Assembly: GCA_031254175.1 (NCBI GenBank)
Contig: JAIRUY010000024.1
Span: forward strand, 1 to 10,142
From: Treponema sp.
GTDB lineage: Bacteria > Spirochaetota > Spirochaetia > Treponematales > Breznakiellaceae
Direction of reading: 5' to 3'
DNA length: 10,142 nucleotides
Shown: positions 6,808 through 10,142 of the stretch, piece by piece
How positions within the stretch are numbered: the stretch's first letter is position 1
Layout of the letters: each line of letters starts with the position of its first letter
Position numbers and translations under genes: made by a program
Notes under the pieces: model-generated
What the model saw: the letters and a program-made list of their open reading frames with translations, nothing else
Told to the model about the DNA's origin: nothing
Database searches by the model: none

Positions 6808-8262
6808 ATGATCCTTTCTGAATTCGACATTTGGTACCGAAAAAGGTACCGCCGCACCAGTTCTTCGCTCACCTCTGTCTCATTTATTATTTCTGATTTT
6901 GCGGCTGTTTTAATCACATTTGCATGGGGATTTTTTTTGGTCAGAGTTTACGGCTTTATCCATGATTACGGCAGTATAAACGCCAAATCATTTATTACCT
7001 ATTGGCGATATCTTCCCGCCTTCATTGTTATTTTCTATATCCTTCAACTTTATCCGGGGATTTCCCTCGCTCCTTCTGAAGAACTGCGCCGCTTCAGTAT
7101 CGGATCGGTAATAGTTTATGGAGGGATAATACTCTCCCGCCTTATTGAATACGGATACTGGGATTCAATCAATACTGCGTTTATTATCAGTTGTATTTTT
7201 TCAACATTTTTCCTTCTCATCACAAGAAGCATCGTCCATTGGTTATTGCATATAACAAGCCTGGGCGGTATCCCTACTGTTATTTACGGCTCCGGCGGTA
7301 CCGGAAGGCTGGTTTTAAAATGCTTATTGGATAAAAGAAAATCCGATTATATTCCGGTTCTCATCCTTGATGATAATCCGGAAGGAGAAGACACGCATAT
7401 GGGCATTCCGGTAATTCATGATACAACTATCGGACAGGAAATTGTAAAACGGTATAAAATTAAAATGGCTATTGTAGCAATGCCAAATCTTGAACCTCAG
7501 AAATTAAAAAACCTTATAAATACATCTGTGTCGGCATTCCGCTACAATGTAATTATTCCCGATTATTCCAGTATTTCCACAATATGGATGTCTGTACGCG
7601 ATTTTAACGGAATATTGGGCATAGATATAAGCAATAAACTTAAACTGAAGTGGAATCAGGGAGTAAAACGGTTTTTGGATATTATGATGGTAATTACAGG
7701 CGGCATTCTTATCCTGCCGTTGCTTCTGATAATAGCACTGATAATAAAAATCAATTCGCCTGGCCCTGTCTTATATAAACACAAGCGGCTGGGGAAAAAC
7801 GGGAAATATTTTTATGCGTATAAATTCCGTTCAATGGTAGTGGACGCTGAACAGCAGCTTCATAAAATTTTTGATACAAATCCCGAATTAAAGTCTGAAT
7901 GGGAAAAGACGCACAAACTTCAAAATGATCCAAGAATAACAGGTATTGGAAAAATACTGAGGCGTACAAGCATTGATGAATTTCCTCAACTTATAAATAT
8001 AATTAAAGGTGAAATGTCAGTTGTAGGGCCCCGCCCGATTGTAGAAGAGGAGGTGAAAAAATACGGAGACAGTTATAACCGAATTTTTTCAATTAAACCC
8101 GGTCTTTCAGGTATGTGGCAGGTTTCCGGAAGATCTCATGCAAATTATCATGACAGGATAACTTATGATTCATATTATCTTCAAAACTGGTCTATCTGGC
8201 TTGATCTTTGGATCATTTTCAGAACTATCGGAGTTGTGCTTTTCGGGAAAGGCGCATATTAA
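6808..8262 (+). CDS. Polyprenyl-phosphate sugar-1-phosphate transferase (WbaP-like initiating enzyme)
   Basis: This membrane enzyme starts glycan assembly by moving a sugar 1-phosphate (galactose or glucose in characterised WbaP proteins) from a UDP-sugar to undecaprenyl phosphate at the inner membrane. The 484 residues show the full three-part layout. Several N-terminal membrane segments fall at roughly 22-48, 67-85, 97-113 and 121-148. A Rossmann-like middle domain follows (VIYGSGGTGRLVLK, 158-171; LILDDNPEG, 185-193). The C-terminal PglC-like catalytic domain starts with KRFLDI (287-292) and a hydrophobic helix (293-314). It then has SPGPVLYKHKRLGKNG (317-332), YKFRSM (338-343), the catalytic Asp-Glu pair D390/E391 in SIDEFPQL, VVGPRP (405-410) and the typical GKGAY end. 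The Shine-Dalgarno GGAGG (6781-6785) is 22 bases from ATG 6808, unusually far, and no in-frame start lies between them. Confidence 0.92.
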   Translation: MILSEFDIWYRKRYRRTSSSLTSVSFIISDFAAVLITFAWGFFLVRVYGFIHDYGSINAKSFITYWRYLPAFIVIFYILQLYPGISLAPSEELRRFSIGSVIVYGGIILSRLIEYGYWDSINTAFIISCIFSTFFLLITRSIVHWLLHITSLGGIPTVIYGSGGTGRLVLKCLLDKRKSDYIPVLILDDNPEGEDTHMGIPVIHDTTIGQEIVKRYKIKMAIVAMPNLEPQKLKNLINTSVSAFRYNVIIPDYSSISTIWMSVRDFNGILGIDISNKLKLKWNQGVKRFLDIMMVITGGILILPLLLIIALIIKINSPGPVLYKHKRLGKNGKYFYAYKFRSMVVDAEQQLHKIFDTNPELKSEWEKTHKLQNDPRITGIGKILRRTSIDEFPQLINIIKGEMSVVGPRPIVEEEVKKYGDSYNRIFSIKPGLSGMWQVSGRSHANYHDRITYDSYYLQNWSIWLDLWIIFRTIGVVLFGKGAY

Positions 8263-9075
8263 ATGAGAAAATTATTCTTTTTATTTTTCTTCACTTTGTT
8301 TTTCTTTGCTCTTTCCGTTGGTGCGTTTTGTCAATTGCGTACGTTAAACGAAATTTTTCCAAGCATGGATCAGCATATCCGGCGTATTGTTTTCGAACCT
8401 TCCGGTTATATAAAGGCACACCAAAACACAAACGGGTATACAATATTTGGCACTGAACGGAGTACAAGACTTTCTGCTCAAATTATAAACACCGTTCTAG
8501 GCAAAAATCCTGATCATCTTATAGAATCTATATTGGTAATTCCCGCAAACTCAAATACAGTAACTCTCCTTGATGTATATAATGCCCTTGGAAATATCCA
8601 GGGTTTAAAAGGATTGTTATACCACTCACATACCAGAGAAGCGGACGTTCCTTTGTTTGAGGAAGCTACCCGTATTGCAGGCCAAAGGCAAACAACGCCA
8701 ATTCCAGATCCTGCGCCGGCAAGACACATTCCCCAAACAGAAACAGTTTATATAAGATTAAAAGATATAAATTTTGGGAACACGTTTTACCGCGGACAGA
8801 TGACGCTCACTCAAAGCGGAATAATCTATACGTTTTCCAATTTCAGAAATATCACCTATTTTTTTGTACCGGTAATCAGAGAAGATAAATTTACAGCCCA
8901 GCTTTATATTGAACCAATTCATGAGGGTATTCTTATTTATAGTCTCGCCGGAGTAGAAATACCCAGTATTTTTGCGTCAAGAATCAATGTAGATTCCGCA
9001 ATTTCCAAACGGCTTGGCGTCATCATTTTATGGGCTTCTGAAGGAATTTCCAGAAGAGCCCGTGAAAACAGATGA
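8263..9075 (+). CDS. Exported protein of unknown function (possibly DUF6675-type)
   Basis: The ATG directly follows the stop of the wbaP-like gene (zero-base gap), with AAAGG (8248-8252) inside that gene's end as ribosome binding site. The 270-residue product opens with a clear signal peptide: MRK, then a Phe/Leu-rich core (4-19), with likely cleavage near residues 21-23 (VGAFC then Q). Cys23 is preceded by Phe, so a lipobox is poor and a soluble periplasmic or outer-membrane-associated protein is more likely. The mature part has conserved-looking segments YHSHTREADVPLFEEATRI and TTPIPDPAPARHIPQTE, then a beta-rich half. From memory it resembles a treponemal family named only by domain number (DUF6675); I am not certain of this. 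No catalytic motif is recognised. Its position suggests co-expression with glycan initiation, but this may be chance. Confidence 0.75.
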   Translation: MRKLFFLFFFTLFFFALSVGAFCQLRTLNEIFPSMDQHIRRIVFEPSGYIKAHQNTNGYTIFGTERSTRLSAQIINTVLGKNPDHLIESILVIPANSNTVTLLDVYNALGNIQGLKGLLYHSHTREADVPLFEEATRIAGQRQTTPIPDPAPARHIPQTETVYIRLKDINFGNTFYRGQMTLTQSGIIYTFSNFRNITYFFVPVIREDKFTAQLYIEPIHEGILIYSLAGVEIPSIFASRINVDSAISKRLGVIILWASEGISRRARENR

Positions 9076-9092
9076 AAATTGTCAAAAACCCC

Positions 9093-9121
9093 TTGCCAAA
9101 TAGTTTATTATTTTGTATATA
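9093..9121 (+). promoter_or_regulatory. Probable promoter of the tRNA-Tyr gene
   Basis: TTGCCA (9093-9098, 4 of 6) is followed after 17 bases by TATATA (9116-9121); an overlapping TATATT (9120-9125) is closer to consensus but has a 21-base spacer. Transcription would begin about 5-8 bases before the tRNA's first base (9135). There is no terminator-like structure between the preceding gene and this site, so read-through from the operon is also possible. Confidence 0.5.
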
Positions 9122-9134
9122 TATTATTGAGATC

Positions 9135-9216
9135 GGGGAGTTTCCAGAGTGGTCAAATGGGGCAGACTGTAAATCTGTTGGCTCAGCCTTCGAAGGTTCA
9201 AATCCTCCACTCCCCA
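9135..9216 (+). tRNA. tRNA-Tyr (anticodon GTA)
   Basis: The 82-base gene folds as a class II tRNA. The acceptor stem GGGGAGT (9135-9141) pairs fully with ACTCCCC (9209-9215), with discriminator A9216. The D stem is CCA/TGG. The anticodon stem GCAGA/TCTGT has one G-U pair, and its loop CTGTAAA carries GTA at 9169-9171. The long variable arm is GGC/GCC (9180-9182, 9186-9188), and the T loop is TTCAAAT (9197-9203). CCA is not encoded. The T stem, GAAGG against CCTCC, has one A-C mismatch (A9193 with C9207), which is unusual for a working tRNA. An integrase gene follows 151 bases downstream in the outward direction. Confidence 0.95.
9192..9216. other. Candidate attachment site (att) at the tRNA-Tyr 3' end
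   Basis: Integrases next to tRNAs usually recombine within the tRNA 3' half and restore it with element-borne sequence. The T arm plus acceptor 3' strand is therefore the expected att core here. The partner copy would lie at the other end of the element, outside the window, so the repeat itself is not seen. The position is inferred from layout only; the exact limits are a guess. Confidence 0.35.
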
Positions 9217-9218
9217 AG

Positions 9219-9260
9219 TTCCCCTAACTCTATATGTTATATGGAGTTAGGGGGTTTTTT
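9219..9260 (+). terminator. Intrinsic terminator of tRNA-Tyr
   Basis: CCCCTAACTCTATAT (9221-9235) pairs with ATATGGAGTTAGGGG (9239-9253), a 15-bp stem with one wobble pair and a 3-base loop (GTT). It is followed by a G and a run of six T (9255-9260). It starts five bases after the tRNA's last base. If the att core ends at the tRNA 3' end, this terminator belongs to the integrated element rather than to the original host locus. Confidence 0.9.
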
Positions 9261-9310
9261 CTACTTTTCTACCTTTGCAAAAGGCGAAAATAACGAATTA
9301 ACTTACTAAT

Positions 9311-9330
9311 CGACACCTAAAACGACACCT
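9311..9330. repeat. Direct repeat CGACACCT x2 upstream of the integrase
   Basis: CGACACCT occurs at 9311-9318 and again at 9323-9330, 12 bases apart start to start. Its position between the tRNA and the integrase gene is where arm-type sites for integrase or excisionase often lie. Function is inferred from location only. Confidence 0.45.
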
Positions 9331-9341
9331 GTAGTCGTTTT
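9319..9341. repeat. 8-bp perfect hairpin upstream of the integrase
   Basis: AAAACGAC (9319-9326) pairs with GTCGTTTT (9334-9341) around a 7-base loop. It overlaps the second copy of the CGACACCT direct repeat and ends 25 bases before the integrase ATG. It could be an operator, an arm site or, since it ends in TTTT, a weak terminator. Confidence 0.5.
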
Positions 9342-9366
9342 ACTTGTTGTTTTTAAGAGGTGCGTT

Positions 9367-10142
9367 ATGGACGCTTATCCTTTTTGTGTTTTCAAGAGAA
9401 CCGACCGACCGAGTTTTCTGGTGAAGTTTAAAGACGAAGCCGGAAATTATCTGCCCCCAGTTTCCACTAAAAAGAATTCCAGAGACGAGGCAATGCAAGT
9501 AGCCTTCAAATGGTTACGTGACGGAATACCGCAGAAAAAAAAATCTTTAAAATTAACTGATTTATCAATGAAAAACATGGTAAGAAAAATTGAGACAGAC
9601 ATTGAAGCAGAACTAATAATGACTGAATTAAAACGTATGGGTTGGGTGAAAGGCTTTATTGCAAAGGATACTCCTGCGGCAGAGGATTTTATTTCGTTTC
9701 TAATCAATTTTTGGGAATGGGAAACTTCTCCGTACATCGAGGAAAAATTAAGGCAAAGCCATGGTATACATAAGCGGCATTGCAAGTTGCAGAAACAAGC
9801 TATTACGCTTCATTGGGAGCCGTTTTACTAGGGGCGGTTTTTGGGGGATATAACGGCAAAGGACAGTGAAGCCTTTATCAAACACATTGGAAAAAAGGAA
9901 TTATCAGCGGCAAGGAAAAATGTGATTTTGAAGGCAGGGTTTAAGCCGCTCCGGTGGGCTTATAATAAATCCCTTATTGAGAGAGACCCTACAAGGGGGC
10001 ATATACTTTTTTCCGGTGATGAACTAAAACGGCAGATTTTAACGCCTACTGCGGCGGAGGCAATCTTTAGGGTTACTTGGATAAATAACCGTGCAAAACT
10101 CGGTAATTTATTGGCTGCTGTTACTGGTATGAGGTGCGGAGA
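9367..10142 (+). pseudogene. Tyrosine recombinase (integrase) interrupted by an in-frame TAG; runs past window end
   Basis: ATG 9367 follows GAGGTG (9357-9362) at four bases. The first 154 codons give an N-terminal arm-binding-like region and the start of the core-binding domain (SFLINFWEW, SPYIEEKLRQSHGIHKRHC). TAG at 9829-9831 is codon 155. The same frame then continues open for 103 more codons to the window edge with typical integrase sequence (GDITAKDSEAFIKHI, LKPLRWAY-like GFKPLRWAYNKSLIERDPT, TPTAAEAIF). It ends in LLAAVTGMRCGE, whose Arg (codon 256, 10132-10134) is the first catalytic arginine of the family. The remaining catalytic residues are outside. One base change explains the break, so it is either a young pseudogene, a suppressed or recoded stop, or a sequencing error. 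Reinitiation at TTG 9841 after AGGGGCGG is conceivable. A neighbouring chromosomal gene uses TAG as its stop, which argues against general TAG reassignment. Confidence 0.8.

Noticed and set aside
8208..8456. 82-codon + strand frame spanning the junction after the WbaP-like gene
   Set aside because: It overlaps two supported genes in another frame and includes out-of-frame translation of the signal-peptide region.
9079..9309. 76-codon + strand frame across the tRNA
   Set aside because: It lies over the tRNA promoter, the whole tRNA-Tyr and its terminator; the translation has no protein-like character.
9447..9785. 112-codon minus strand frame
   Set aside because: It is antisense to the integrase, which has clear family sequence, so it is a shadow frame.
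1..10142. CRISPR array, riboswitch, defence system or rRNA
   Set aside because: I saw no regularly spaced repeats, no recognisable riboswitch core and no defence-gene motifs in any reading frame examined.

Overview
The window is AT-rich DNA with seven protein genes in a row on the + strand (1-9075), then a tRNA gene and the start of an integrated element. The composition, the style of the exported protein of unknown function, and the style of the tRNA-linked integrase suggest a spirochaete of the Treponema group. This is a recognition-based inference, not a proof.

Region 1-9075 is a surface-polysaccharide (O-antigen or exopolysaccharide-like) cluster. In order it holds: the 3' end of a GT4 glycosyltransferase (1-674), an HddA-type heptose-7-phosphate kinase (912-1937), a fusion of an HddC-type nucleotidyltransferase with a GmhB-type HAD phosphatase (1937-3223), two further GT4 glycosyltransferases (3260-4336 and 4398-5495), a ManC-type mannose-1-phosphate guanylyltransferase (5518-6621), a full-length WbaP-type polyprenyl-phosphate sugar-1-phosphate transferase (6808-8262), and an exported protein of unknown function (8263-9075). 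The expected logic is as follows. The kinase and fusion enzyme make nucleotide-activated (probably GDP-) D-glycero-D-manno-heptose, and ManC supplies GDP-mannose. The WbaP-like enzyme starts a glycan on undecaprenyl phosphate, and the three glycosyltransferases extend it. GmhA (heptose-7-phosphate isomerase), ManA/ManB, a flippase, a polymerase and a ligase are not in view.

The gap between manC and the wbaP-like gene holds three back-to-back palindromes (6661-6764) that look like a composite repeat rather than a terminator.

Region 9076-10142 starts with a tRNA-Tyr(GUA) gene, with its own likely promoter and a strong intrinsic terminator. A tyrosine recombinase gene follows at 9367, pointing away from the tRNA and running off the window. 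This is the usual layout of a phage or island integrated at a tRNA 3' end. The integrase reading frame is broken by one in-frame TAG at 9829-9831, after which homology continues in the same frame to the catalytic-arginine motif at the window edge. A T-stem mismatch in the tRNA, a direct repeat and a hairpin upstream of the integrase may also be marks of the insertion.

I see no clearly new system. The most notable points are the heptose fusion enzyme, the interrupted integrase with the tRNA scar, the palindrome cluster, and the uncharacterised secreted protein abutting the initiating transferase gene.
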